A stretch of 64,000 nt of DNA from Elephas maximus indicus (lineage: Eukaryota > Chordata > Mammalia > Proboscidea > Elephantidae). This document shows, one piece after another, positions 31,535-45,129 of this stretch. The position numbers were made by a program, and so were the translations under genes. The notes under the pieces are model-generated. The model saw only the letters and a list, made by a program, of their open reading frames with translations, searched no databases and was not told the DNA's origin. The DNA lies in contig NW_026060237.1 of NCBI RefSeq assembly GCF_024166365.1, positions 2,790,001 through 2,854,000 of the forward strand. Direction: 5' to 3'. Within the stretch, counting starts at the first letter, position 1. The number at the start of each line of letters is the position of its first letter.

Positions 31535-33030
31535 TTAAAAAGTAATTATTTTTCATTGAACTTTAGGTAAAGGTTTACAGAACACACTAGTTTCTCTTCA
31601 AACATTAGTACACACGTTTTTCCGTGACATTGGTTAACAACCCCATTACATGTCAGCACTCTCCCTTCTCAACCCTGGGTTACCTATTATCAGCTTTCCT
31701 GTTCCCTCCTGCCTTCCAGTCCCTGCCCAGGTGCTAGTGTACCCGTTTAGTGTTGTTTTGTTCCATGGGCCTGTCCAATCTTCAGCTGAAGGGTAAACCT
31801 CAGGAGTGGCCTCCTTACTGAGCTGAAAGGGTGTCTGGGGGCTATACTCTCAGGTTTTCTCCAGTCTCTGTCAGGCCAGAAAGTCTGGTCTTTCTTTGTG
31901 GGTTATACTTTTGTTCTACACTTTTCTCTGGCTCTGTCCAGAGCACTCAGTGGTGGTAGCCAGGCAACATCTGGTTGTACTGGACTCAGTCTGCTGGAGG
32001 CCATGGTAGATGGGGTCTGTTAGTCCCTAAACTAATCTTTCCCCTGTGTCTTTAGTTTTCTTCATTATTCCTTTTTTCTGAAGGGATGAGACCAGTGCAG
32101 TATCCTAAATGGCTCCTGACAGGTTTTTAAGACCCCAGACGCTACTCACTAAACTAGAATGTAGAACATTTTCTTTATAAACTCTGTTATGCTTTTTGAG
32201 CTAGATGTTCCCTGAGACCATGGTCCCCACAGCCCTCAGCCCAGCAATTCAGTCCCTCAGGGAATTTGGATATGTCTTTGGGGCTACCTTGACCTTGGCT
32301 TATACAGGTTGTCCTGGCTTCCCCAATATTGTGTACCATCATTCCCTTCACCAAAGTTATTGCTTGTCTTTTGTTTATTAAGTGTTTCCCCATCCCTCCT
32401 TCCCCCTCCCCTCCTTTGCAAACATCAGATATTGTGTCTTTTTGTATGTAAACCTTTTCATGACTTTTCACTGTAGTGGCCTCATATAATGTTTGTCCTT
32501 CCGTGAGTGACTGATTTCACTCAGCATAAAGTCTTCCAGATGCATTCATATTATGAGATGCTTCACAGATCCATCTAAGGTTTTCTTTGTTCCTCTTACT
32601 GTCCTGTGCTAAGTTCCTTTTGTTTTTGGATTCCCTTTTCATTCCTTTTGTTTTTGTAGATTTTGTTTTCATTGAGACTTTATATTTTTCTTCTTTATTT
32701 TGATCAGTAGGCTTGTTAACCTTCTTTGTGGTTACCTTGAAATTTACCCTCATCATTCTAGGTTTGAACCAGCCTGTTATTACTTGGTACCACCTTGCCT
32801 TCCTCTCCATTAGAAAGTTCTATACCTATACTGTTTATTCCCTCTTTTATTGTTCTGAAATTGTTGTCACATACAGATTAACCTCTCTGGTTCCCTGCTG
32901 CAAGTGTTTTGCTTTAGGATAGCCCTTGAGAGTTCATTGCCTAGGTTGATATCTGGCTGGTACAATCTTGCATCCTAGATTCAGGGTGTGGTCTGATGTT
33001 GTCTGTTCAGAGACTGAAGGACTCCTTTAA
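31535..33030 (-). mobile_element. L1 with internal deletion: type-alpha 3' UTR joined to the ORF1-ORF2 spacer
   Basis: The 3' UTR (type alpha) and the last codons of ORF2 occupy 31535 to about 32575. From about 32580 to 33030 the sequence is the spacer that lies 5' of ORF2 in the L1 at 34.3-40.7 kb; its reverse complement aligns with about 35640-35830. The ~3.6 kb of ORF2 between them is absent. Either one deleted element or two abutting fragments. Confidence 0.7.
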
Positions 33031-34285
33031 TAATTTAACAGAAGCTGGACTGTTATCAGGAGCATAGAAGTAAAACTCTTAGTTTAATTTCTAAATAGAG
33101 TGCTTAATTTTAGTACTGAAATTTCCACAATTACATCTGCTGGCACCTCCAAAATTTAAAGTTTCTCGCACATGCTAAAGGAGTAATCCAAGTACATTTG
33201 AGGAATAATTAATGTGAATTTACTTCTTTCCTGCTGTAGAAATTGTAATACATTCAAACTCAGTATAAAAAGGCTCTTGTAGAATGTGTACAACCTTAAA
33301 ACAGCCTTAAAACCTTTCATTACTGTGGAAACCATAGTTATTCCTTTTTCTGACAATCAGCCTCTGTGTTTACATTCTAAGTGGGCCAAGTACAACACAG
33401 GCTCACTGATTTCCAGGATTTGTACTGGTATTTTTCTAAATACATGCTTTTATTTTCTCTGTCCACAATAAAGTATTTCTTGTCTTTCTAGAGATTTGAA
33501 TAACACAATACCACGGATTTTTTTGGTTAAACAAGATAGACAAATTTGATTGAGAAATACAGAAATAGTTTCACTGGATTTCAATAATAATAAGGAAGAG
33601 CTAAACGAAGACATGCAAAGACAGGCACTATTACAGATATATTTATATGAAAATGGAGGTAGACAGTTATCAAGGAGATAAATATACAGACAAATTCAGA
33701 GAGAGAGTTACAAATTCACAAAAGGGATAAATACAGTCATGTATAAACCAAAAATCCTGATTTCCAATGAGGAAGAGCACCACGATCCTGACAGACTGTG
33801 AAAAACACATAAGGTTCAGAGAGGTTAATCTTCTCTGCTCAAAAACTGGTCAGGTGACCCTCTTAACAGAGAAGTCTGCAGGGCCCAGGGTGTGCTAATA
33901 TCTTATGGAACAACACATTGGGAAAATTTTGTGCCCACTTTGGAAAACACAAACTTTGGGGTTCATGTGAAATCAAAAGAAACTCAATTCTACCTTGGTC
34001 AGTTCTTTCTGATATGGAGTGGGGGAACTTTTGTCAAACCCTGAGTTTGGACAACATGTTAAAGTGACAGGACAAGACCACAGATCTCAACAGATGGTAG
34101 GATTTTCTGTTTCTATTCAGAGTAGTAAAGATCTTGAGATAGAAAAAAAAGGGAAGAACAAACTTGACACCTCACAAGCTGAAAGAACTGAAGGAAAACT
34201 TCAAGTCCTGGGTTCCAATATTTAGTTATTCTAAGTTTTTATGGAGAAAATATTCAATAGACGCATGAAACATCAAAAGAAGATG
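33031..34285. other. Unrecognised sequence between two L1s
   Basis: About 1.25 kb of AT-rich sequence without a repeat I can name. Small open frames (33156-33356 minus, 34019-34225 plus) have no motif. An AATAAA word near 33467 lacks a supporting frame. Confidence 0.4.
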
Positions 34286-35634
34286 GAAAGGAGACTTCTG
34301 GCCAACATGGAGCCAGATAGAGGAGCACCACAATGTCCCACCACAGCAGAGACCCAAAAAAGTAAATAAAACAGAGACAAACATCATTTCTGGGACCTAA
34401 GTGTCAAATGAAGAGAAAACTCAGCCAAACACTGAATGAAATAAGAAACTGATGGAGGACTGAGAGGAGAAATACGTGCCAAAGTTCCTTATCAGCTAAC
34501 ACAGCATGGATGGTTCCAGTAGGTATCCAATATAAAACACAAGATGGTATTCCAGTAGAACAGGCACTAGAACTACCTCACAGGAAGTCAAATCTCTAAT
34601 ATTCAGAGCTATCCAAAGTTGAGGAGAAAAGTAGACAAAAATGAGGGAAAAATACACAGATTTATGGAAAAGGCGGATAAATTCATGGAAAGTACAGAAA
34701 AAAACATGGAAGAATTCAAGAAAATAATACAGGAAGAAAATGCCAAAAATAAACTCACAGCTAGAAACCATACAAAACCAAAAACTAGAAATCCAAAAAA
34801 TAAACAACAAGATTTCAGAAATGAACAGTTTCATACAAGTGCTGAGGAGCATGTTTGAAATCATGGAAGACAGGATCAGTGACATTAAAGACAAACACTT
34901 GAATACAACTCTGAGGAAAAAGAATGAAGAAAAATGAGGAAACCCTAAGAATTCTGTGGGATACACTCAAAGGCAAAACTCTGTGAGTGACTGGAGTTCC
35001 AGAACAGTGAGAGAAAACAGGAAGCACAGAAAGAATCACTGAAGAACTACTGACAGAAAACTTTGCAAATATCGTGAATGATGAAAAGTTGACTATCCAA
35101 GAATCTCAAAGAACCCCATGTAGGATAGACCTCAAAAGAAAAACACCAAGGCATATCATCATCACACTCACTAAAAATAAAGACAAAGAAAAAATCCTGA
35201 GAACAGCTCGAGAAAAATAAAAAGTCACATACAAGGGAGAAACAATAAGACTATACTCTGATTATTCAGTGGAAACCATGCAGGCAAGAAGGCAAATGGG
35301 GTGATATATATATAAAACCTTGAAAGAAAAACATTTCGAACCATGAATAATATATGCTGCAAAACTTTTGTTCAAATATGATGGTGAAAGTAGGACATTT
35401 CCAAATAAACAAAAATTAAGGGAATATGAAAAAACTAACTTAAAAAAATTGTTAAAAGGGAGCTCTTCGGTCTGAGAACAAACATCAGCCCACAGCATGA
35501 ATCTAGAATGCAAGATTGTAACAGCCAGATATGAACACAGGAAACAAACCCTCAAAGACTATCCAAAACCAAAAGAATCATGACCGGGAAACAGAGCAGT
35601 TAATTTGTAAATTACAACAATGTCAGTAAAAATA

Positions 35635-35681
35635 ATTTACCCTTATCTTCCTGGTTCAAACCTAGGAAGATAAGGGTAAAT
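35635..35681. repeat. Perfect 18-bp inverted repeat with 11-nt loop
   Basis: Left arm ATTTACCCTTATCTTCCT (35635-35652), loop 35653-35663, right arm its exact reverse complement (35664-35681). The related spacer at 32.7 kb has the right arm but not the left. Confidence 0.9.
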
Positions 35682-36861
35682 TTCAAGGTAACCACAAAGA
35701 AAGTTAACAAAGTGACTCATCAAAGTAAAAAAAAGAAAAACATAAAGTTTCAATAAAAACAAAATCTACAAAAACAAAAGAAATGAAAAAGAAACCTAGA
35801 AACAAAAGGAACTCACTACATGAGAGTAAGAGGACCAAAGGAAGTATTAGCACTACACAAAAAGGGACTACAAAATGTTAGCAATAAACTCACACCTATC
35901 AATAAGTACATTGGATGTAAACAGCCTAAATGCATCCATAAAGAGACAGAGAGTGACGGAATGGATAAAAATAAAACAGGATCCATCAATATGCTGTCTA
36001 CAAAAGACATACCTTAAAAACAAAGATGTAAATTTATTAAAAATCAAAGGATAGAAAAAAAAATTATCGAGCAAATAACTACCAAAAAAGAATAGGGTGG
36101 CAACACTAATCTTACATAAAATAGACTTTAAAAGAAAATCCACCACAAAAGACAAAGAAGGGCATGGTATGATGATTAAAGGGACAAACCGTCATGAAGA
36201 CTTAACAATAATAAACACGTATGCACCCAATGACAGGACTCCAAGATACATAAACTACAATCTCTAATAGCACTGAAAAGAGAAATTGACAGCTCCACAA
36301 TAATAGTAGCAGATTTCAACACAGCACTCAACAAAGATACAAAAGAACTAAAGAGCACAATCAGGCAACTTGACCTCATAGACATACATTCAGTGCTCCA
36401 CCCTACAGCTGCAAAGCACACATTCTTTTCAACACTCTTGGAACATTCTCCAGAATAGACCACATCTTAGGCCACAGAGCAACCCTCAGCAAAATCCAAA
36501 ACACTGAGATAATATAAAGTTTCTTCTCTGACTACAAGGCCATCAAAGTAGGTATTAACAACAGGAAGAGTAAGGGGAAAAAAACTAAATTACATGGAAA
36601 CTGAATAATAGCTTCCTAAAAACCACTGGGTAATAGACAAAATCAGAGATGGAGTAAAAAAAAGAAATTCCTAGAATCAAACAAGAATGAAAATGCATCA
36701 TACCAAAAACTTTGGGACATATCAAAGGCAGTCCATAGAGGTCGACTTATAGCAGTAGATGCACACATAGAAAAAGAAGGGACAAAATCAGAACATTAGC
36801 TACATAACCTGAACAAAAAGAAAGAGGACAACAAAAGAAGACCACATCCACCAGAACAAAA

Positions 36862-37027
36862 CGAAATACCAAATCCATTGCTGCAGAGTCAATTCCGACT
36901 CATAGTGACCCTAGAGAACAGAGTAGAACTGCCCCATAGAGTTTTCAAAGAGGCACTGGTAGATTACAACTACTGAACTTTTGTTTAACAGCCATAGTAC
37001 TTAACCAGTACACCACCACGGTTTCCA
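36862..37027 (-). mobile_element. AfroSINE in L1 copy E
   Basis: Minus-strand AfroSINE, head at 37027. The flanking words CCAGAACAAAA (about 36850) and CCAGAAGAAAGG (about 37026) are a probable target duplication within ORF2. Confidence 0.88.
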
Positions 37028-40000
37028 GAAGAAAGGAAATAATAAAGATCAGAGCAGAATTAAACGAAATAGAGAACAGAAAAGCCATTGAAAAAATCGA
37101 CAAAAGCAAAAGTTGTTTCTTTGAAAGGGTCAGTAAAATTGACAAATCACTGGCCAAACTGATGAAAGAAAAACAGGAGAGGATGCAAACAATTGAAATA
37201 AGAAATGATATGGGGAACATTACAGCAGACCTGACTGAAATAAAAAGAAGCTTAACAGAGTATTATGAAAAACTATACTCCAACAATTTGAAAACCTACA
37301 AGAAATGGACAAATTTCTAGAAACACACTACCTACACAAACTAAGACAAAATGATGTTGAAAATCTGAACAGACACATTACAAGAGAAGAGATTGAAAAG
37401 GTAATTAAAAAACAAAAAACTCCAAAACACAGAAAAGCCCTAGAGCACGTGGCTTTACTGGAGAATTCAACCAAACATTCAGAGAAGAGCTTACACCAGC
37501 ACTACTCAAACTACTTCAAAACATAGAAATGGAAGCGATACTTCTGAATTCATTTTATGAAGCAACCATAACTCTGGTATCTAAGCCAGGCAAAGACTCC
37601 ACAAAAAACGAAAATTACAGACCAATATCTCTCATGAACACAGATGCAAAAATTCTCAACATAATTCTAACCAAGAGAATTCAGCATAAAAAAAAAAAAA
37701 CAACAAGAACCACAGCCAAGTAGGACTCATACTAGTTATAGAAGGAAGGTTCAACATTAGGAAATCAATCAATGTAATCCACCACATAAATAAAAAGAAA
37801 GAAAAAAATCACATGATCATCTCAATCAATGCAGAAACAGAATTTGAAAAAGTCCAATACCTATTCCTGATTAAAAAGACAATCTCAGTAAAATAGATAA
37901 TAAGGAAAATTTCTCAACACTATAAAGGGCACATATCCAAACATCATTCTTAATGTAGAGAGGCTGAAAACATTCCCCTTGAGAACAGGAGCAAGACAAG
38001 ACTGCCCTTTATCACCACTCCTATTTAAAGTTGTTCTGGAAGTCCTAGACAGAGCAATAAGGCAAGAAACAGAAATAAAGGGCATCCAGATTGGTAGTGA
38101 TGAAGTTAAACTCTTCCTGTTTGCAGAGGATATGATACTCTACATAGGAAATCCAAAAGACTATGAGAAAATTACTGAAAATAATAAAAAGATTGAGCAG
38201 AGTAGCAAGCTACAATATAAACAAAAAAAAAATTCAGTTGGAATCCTAGACAGCAATAAAGAGAATGATGCAAAGGAAATCAGGAAAACAATACCATTTA
38301 TAATAGCCCCTAAAAAAAGAACTTGGGAATAAATCTATTCAGGGATGTAAAAGACCTATACGAAGAAAACTACAAAACCCTACTGGAAGGAACCAAAAGA
38401 AATCTACATAAATGGAAAAACATGCCCAGTTCATGAGTAGGTAGATTCAACACTGTGAAAATGACAATTCTACCCATAGCAATTTATAAATACAGTGCAA
38501 TACTGATCCAAATACCAACAACATTCTTTAAAGAGATGGACAAAATTATCATTAACTTTATACAGAAAGAGAAGAAGCCCCCGATAAGTAAAACACTACT
38601 GAAGAAGAATTAAGTAGGAAGACACGCACTACCTGACCTAAGAACCTACTGTACAGCTACAGTAGTCAAAACAGCCTGGCATGATATAAATCCATCCCCC
38701 TATAGTCACTCATCTTCGACAAGGGCCCAAAGTCCATCAAATGGGGACAAGACAGTCTTTTAAACTAAAGGCGTTGGCAAAACAGGATGTCCTTCTACAA
38801 AAAATGAAACAGGACCCATACCTCACACCATATACAAAAACTAACTCAAAATGGATCAAAAACCTAAACATAAAGCCAAAAACCGTGAAGTTCATGGAAT
38901 AAAGTAGGATCGACGCTACAGGCCCTAGCACACACCATTAACAGTATACAAACCACAGCCAACAACACACAGGCTCCAGCGGATAAGCTATGTAACTGGG
39001 ATCTTCTAAAAATTACACACTTATGCTCATCAAAAGACTTCACCAAAAGAGTAAAAAGGTGAACCTAAAGGCTGGGAAAAATTTTGGCTATTACAAATCA
39101 GACAAAAGTCTAATCTCTAAAATCTACCAGGAAATTCAACATCTCTATGACAAAAAGACAAATAATCCAATTAAAAAATGGGCAAAGGAAATAAGCAGAC
39201 AGTTTACCACAGAAGACATTCCAGAAGCCAACTGATGCCTGAAGAAAGTCTGACAATCTCTAAGCAATTAGAGAATTGCAAATCAAAACCACAGTGAGAT
39301 ACCATCTCACCCCCGACATTACTGGCACGAATCAGTAAAACAGGAAATAACAAATGTCGTAACTCTTATGCACTTCTGGTGGGAATGCAAAATGATACAG
39401 CCATTTTGGAAAAGTATATGGTGCCTTCCTTAGAAAGCCAAAAAGAGAAATACTATATGATCCAGCAATCCAACTGCTAGGAATATATCCTAGAGAAAGA
39501 AGAGTCGTCACACGAATAGACATAAGCCCACATATGTTCATTGCAGCATTGTTCACAATACCAAAAAGGTGGAAACAACCTAGATGCCCATCAACAGATA
39601 AATAGAAAAACAAACTGGCGTAGACACATAGTGGCATATTAAGAAACAATAAAGAACAACAATGAATTTTTGAAGCATCTCATGAAAGGGATGAATCCGG
39701 AAGGCATTATGCTCAGTGAAATAATTCAATCAAAAAAAGACAACTGTTGTATGAGACCACTACTGTAAACACTCACGAAAAGGTTTATGTACGAAAAGAA
39801 ACAATCTTTGATGATTATGAGGGAGGGGAGGGGTGGGGATAGAAAAGACACTTAATAGAAATAGATAAGCAGAAACTTTCATGAAGGGTAAGGCAATGCG
39901 CAATACTGGGGAAGCCAGCACAACCTGCACAAGACAAGGACATGGTAGCTCCATAGACACATCCATACTCCCTGAGGGACCCAGTTGCTGGGCTGAGGGC

Positions 40001-40683
40001 TTTGGGGACCGTGGTCTCAGGGAACACCTAGCTCAACTGGTGTAACATAAATTATAAAGAATATGTTCTACATTCTACTTTGGTGAGTAGCTTCTGGGGT
40101 CTTCAAAGTCTGTTAGTGGCCATCTAGGATATTCCACGGGTCTCACCCCTTCAAAGGAAAGGAAGAATGAAGAAAACTAAAGACATAAGGGAAAGAGTTG
40201 TTCAAAGGACTAATGGCCACATCTATCACAGCCTCCACTAGCCTGAGTCCGGTACAATTAGATGGTGCCTGGTTACCACCACCTACTGCTCTGACAGGGA
40301 TCACAATAGAGGGTCCCAGACAGAGCTGGAGAAAAATGTAGAACAAAAGTCTACCTTAAAAAGAAAGACCAGACTTGATGGTCTGGTATGACCCAAGACA
40401 CCCTTTCAGCTCAGTAATGATGTCACTCCTGAGGTTCACCCTTCAGCCAAAGACTGAACAGGCCCGTGGAACAAACAAGACTAAAGGGGCCCACCAGCCC
40501 TGGGGCAGGGACTGGAAGGCAGGAGGGAACAGGAAAGCTGGTAATAGGGAACACAGGGTTTAGAAGGTAGAGTGTGGACACGTCGTGGGTTGTTAACCAA
40601 TGTTATAGAACAATTTGTGTACTGTTTGATGAGAAACTAGTTTGTTCTGTAAACCTTCAGCTAAACTGCAATACAAAAAAAAA

Positions 40684-41300
40684 AGAAGACGACGGAAGGA
40701 ATACACAGAGTCACGGTAGCAAAAAGATTTGGTTGACGTTCATCCATTTCAGGAAGCAGCATATGACCAAAAAATGATGGTACCGAAGGAAGATGTCCAA
40801 GCTGCACTAAAGGCATTAGCAAAAATCAAGGCTCCAGGAGCTGATGGAAAACACGTTGAGAAGTTGCAACAAATGGATACAGCACGGGAAGCACTCACTC
40901 ATCTATGCCAAGAAATTTGGAAGATAGCTCCCTGTCTAACTGACTGAAAGAGATCCATAGCTGAACCCACTCCAAAGAAAGGTAAAAATTATCAAATAAT
41001 ATAATTAATATCACACACAGGTAAAATTTTACTAAAGATCATTCAAAAGCAGTTTCAGCAACATTGAAAGGGAATGGCCAGGTTTAAAAAGAAGACATGG
41101 AGCAAGCGACACTGTTGCTGATGTCAGATGGATCCTGGCTGAAAGCAGAGACTATCAGAAAGATGTTTACCTGTGTTTTACTGACTATGCAAAGTATTTG
41201 ACCATGTGGGTAACAACCATTTTCAAATGCTTATCCTTGAAAAAGCTGCTGAGACGCAGAGCATACGATTTCTCCTAAAGACCTTGGTTGAGGAAGTCTG
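40684..41300 (+). mobile_element. RTE/BovB-type LINE fragment (RT N-terminal part)
   Basis: Plus strand. Open pieces include 40729-40947 with VPKEDVQAALKALAKIKAPG. A further stretch around 41120-41200 contains the RT segment before a CFTDYAK-like motif. Truncated on both sides. Confidence 0.82.
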
Positions 41301-41944
41301 CATATGGTCAATATAAGAAGGTCAGTGATAGAGATACTCATGTTGTAATTATTCACCTCAGAAAAGAGGAAAATATTTTCTGAGGAAAGCACCGGGATCT
41401 TTCTTCAGCGATGGGAGATTCAGACTCTTGTCCATCCATAGATTAGCACTGTTTCCGGGAAGCAGCTATGCCTCAGGAAGGAGCACTATAAGTGAAAGCC
41501 ACTTCTCAAGGAGGCTTTTAACACATGAATGAGTCTACTGCAGTCCTCTCCCTTCCTTTAGCCTGAAGCAGGCCCGAAAAATAAAATGGTGTGGGGTGGT
41601 TTGACGGGGAAGTCCATATAACGGGAGAGGGAAAACCACTCAGCAAGGCGCAGACATTCTCATTGTGATATTCCAAGAGCAAGAAACATCTTCAAATCAA
41701 ATGTGAGATAGTCTACAGATTTGTGGCTGTTATCTAATTTGGCAACTTGGGCAAAAGGCTTAAGCTTAGTTACTGTGAATAGCATCTATATCTAGGGTCA
41801 TCATGGAATAGAGCAAAATGGGTAAGTAGAACACAGAAGTCAATGGCCACCCATATTAAAAAATACTTACAAAACTATTTACAAAAGTTTCTAGACAATC
41901 AAATACCAACCAACAAACAACCCCACAATAATCTAATCCCAAGA
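41301..41944. other. Unassigned sequence with a small hairpin
   Basis: No family recognised. A perfect 10-bp inverted repeat CCTCAGAAAA/TTTTCTGAGG lies at 41356-41385. Confidence 0.4.
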
Positions 41945-44900
41945 AGGGTTGCTGTTGTTAGGTACTGTCCAGCCAGCTCCTACTCATAGAAACCTTATGT
42001 ACAACAAAACAGAACACTGCTGGGTCCTTGTGCCATCTTAGAGCCCATTGTAGCAGCAATTTCGTCAATCTATTTTATTGAGTGTCCTACTCTTTCCCGC
42101 TGGCCCTCTACTTTATCAACCATGATGTGCTGCTCCAGGGACTACTCCTTTTTGATAACATGTCCAAATTAGGCATGAAAACATCTCACCATCTTCCCTT
42201 CTAAGTAGCATGCTGGTACTACTACTTTCATTTGTTCCTTCCTCTGGCAGTCCATAGCGTATTCAATATTCTTCAACAACACTGTAATTCAAAAGTGTCA
42301 ATTCTTATTTGGTCTTCCTTACTCATATTGTCCAGCTTTCACGTGCATATGGGGCAAATGAAAACACTGTAAGTTCAGTTAGGTGCACCTTAGTTCTCAA
42401 AGTGACGTCTTTGCTTTTCAATACTTTAAAGAGATTTTTGCAACAGATTTGTGCAATACAATGTGTCATATAATTTCTTTACTGCTGCTCCTATGAGCAT
42501 TGATTGTGATCCAAGTAAAATGAAATCCTTGATAATTTCAATATTTTCTCCTTCTATCATGATGTTGCTTATTGGTCCAGTTGTGAGGATTTTTGTGTTC
42601 ATTATGTTGAGTTGTAACCCATACTGAAGGCTGTAGTCTTTGGTCTTCATCAGTAAGCACTTCAAGTCCTCTTCACTTTTCATAAGCAAGGTTGTGTCAT
42701 CTGCATATCGCAGGTTAACATGTCTTCCTCCCATCCTGATACACCATTGTTCTTTATGTAGTGCAGCTTCCTGGATTATTTTCTCAGCAAACAGATTTAC
42801 TAAATATGGTCAAATGATACAACCCCGATGCACATGTTTCTTAACTTCAAAATATACAGAGTCTCCTTATTCTGTTTGAGTGGCTGTTCCTTGGTCGAAG
42901 TTCAGGTTCCTCATGAGCACAGTTAAGTGTCCCAGAATTCCCATTCTGCACAATGTTGTCCATAATTTGTTGTTATCTGCCTAGTTGAATGCCTTTGCAT
43001 ACACAATAAAACAGAGGTAAATCTCCTCTGGTATTCTCTGCTTTCAGCCAAGATCCATCTGACATCAGCAATGATATCCCTTGGTCCATGTCCTCTTCTG
43101 AATCTGGCTTAAATTTCTGACAGTTCCCTTTCAATGTACTGCTGAAACCGCTTTGGACTGACCTTCAGCAAAAATTTACTTGTCTGTGATAAGAATGATA
43201 TTGTTCGATGATTTCCGCATTCTCTTGGATTACCTTTCTTTGGAATGGGCACAGGTATGGATCTTTTCTGGTCGGTTGCCCAGGTTAGCTGTCTTCCAAA
43301 CTTCTTTCCATAGACAAACGAGTGCTTCTAGTGGTGCATCCATTTGTTGATAGGTCTCAGTTGTTATTCCCTCACTTCCTGGGGCTTTGTTTTTCACCAA
43401 TGCCTTCAGTGAATCTTGGACTTCTTCTTTCAGTACCATCAGTTCTTGATCATATGCTGCCTCCTAAAATGGGTGAACATCGAACAGTTCTTTTTGGTAC
43501 AATGACTGTATTTTTTCCTCTTTGATGCTTCCTAAGTCAATAGATTTTTTTCCCTGTAGTATCCTTCAATATTGCACCTTGAGCTTGAAGTTTTTCTTCA
43601 ACTCTTTCATCTTGAGAAATAACGAGCATTTTCTCACCTTTTGGTTTTCTATCTCCAGGTCTATGTACATGTCCTTATAATATTTTGTCTTTTCTAGCTG
43701 CCTTTGAAATCTTCTGTTCAGCTCTTTTTACACCATCATTTCTTCGGTTTGCTTTAGCTACCTTATGTTGAAAAGCAAGTTTCAGAGTCTCTTCTTACAT
43801 TGAATTTGGTCTTTTCCTTTTTTCCTGTCTTTTTAATGACCTTTTGCTTTCTTCGTGTTATGATGTCCTTGGTGGTGTTCCACAGTTTGTTTGGTCTTCA
43901 GTCATTAGTTTTCAGTGCTTCAAATCTACTGTTGAGATGGTGCCTGAATTCAAGGGCGGAATACTCAAGGTAAAATCTTGGCTCTATGGATGTGCTCTAA
44001 ATTTTTTAGCTTCAACTTCTACTTACATATAAGCAGTTGATAGTATGTTCTGTAGTTACCCTGGCCTTGTTCTGACTCATGGTATCTAGTTTGTCCATCA
44101 TCTCTTTCCATGGATGGCGATTACATTCCTGTGTATTACATCTGGTAAGGTCCACTTGTATAGTCACCATTTACGTTGCTGAAAAAAGGTATCTGCAATG
44201 AAGAAGTCATTGGTTTGGCAGAATTCTAACATGTGACCTCTGGCATCTTTTGTGTCACCAAGGCCTTATTTTCCAACTACCAATCCTTCATCTTTGCTTC
44301 CAACTTTTGCATTCCAATCGCCCGTAAATATCAACACATCTTGATTGCATGTTTGATCAATTTTAGACTACAGAAGCTGGTAAAAATCTTCATCTGTGGC
44401 ACGAGTGATTGCTACCTAAATTTGAATAATAATTTTAATTGTTGGTCTTCCTTGCAATCACAAGAATGTTATATCACTGACCACACTTTACCTTAGGAGA
44501 GACTTTGAAATGTTTTTATGACAAGCAATAAGACACTGTTCATATTCAATTTTCATTCCTGAGTAGACCATGTGATTGTCTCATTCAAAATGGCCAATAC
44601 CAGTCCATTTCAACTCACTAATTCCTAGGATATTGATTTTTATGAATTTCATTCCACTTTTGATGACTTCCACTTTTTCCAATTTGTACATTCCACTTTC
44701 AGATTATTAGTGGATGTTTGCAGCTGTTTCTTCTCATTGTAAGTCAAGCCACATCATCAAATTAATGTCCCAAAAGCTTGACTCCATCCACATCATTAAA
44801 ATCAACCCTACTCTAAAGAATCAGCTCTTTCCCAGCATTATTTTGAATGCCTTCCAATCCCAAGGGCTCATCTTCTAGCACTATATCAGACAATGAGATA

Positions 44901-45100
44901 AGATTTTCACTGGCCAATTATTTCAGAAGTAGATCACCAGGTCCTTCTTCTTACTCTATCATATTCTGGAAGCTCCACTGAAACTTGTCCATCCTGGCTG
45001 ACCTGCTATAACTTGAAATGCCAGTGACATAGCTTCCAGCATCACAGGAAAATGAAAGGCACCACAGCATGACAAACTGACATGAAAAGTGGTGAATTTT
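41945..45100 (-). mobile_element. Near-full-length RTE/BovB-type LINE
   Basis: About 3.15 kb, close to the usual ~3.2 kb of BovB/RTE elements. On the minus strand an apurinic-type endonuclease region (about 45000-44100) leads into the reverse transcriptase. The catalytic Y-A-D-D is visible in an open piece at 42426-42734 (VNLRYADDTTLLMKSEEDL). An RT N-terminal piece is at 43230-43439 (LKALVKNKAPGSEGITTETY). The 3' end at 41945-41960 has the CTAACAACAG word shared with the tRNA-Gly SINE. Many stops and frameshifts; inactive. Confidence 0.85.
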
Positions 45101-45129
45101 GCTCATAGAATCCTAGAATACTGCATATG

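Larger units (their letters stand above)
34286..40683 (+). mobile_element. Old L1 copy E, nearly full length, type-alpha 3' UTR
   Basis: Plus strand: 5' UTR about 34286-34615, ORF1 about 34619-35450, spacer to about 35880, ORF2 about 35880-39760, 3' UTR 39760-40670, A-rich tail. ORF1 keeps a coiled-coil-like piece (34619-34858) and a piece with RTPCRIDLKRKTPRHII out of frame. ORF2 keeps an RT piece at 37979-38332 ([20 protein letters not shown]) in which the catalytic F-A-D-D is now F-A-E-D. Many stops; inactive. Confidence 0.88.

Noticed and set aside
33467-33472. An AATAAA word as the end of a gene
   Set aside because: No open frame or exon-like sequence precedes it.
41356-41385. A 10-bp perfect inverted repeat as a functional hairpin
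   Set aside because: A lone hairpin of this size is not rare in AT-rich DNA and nothing around it suggests an RNA gene.
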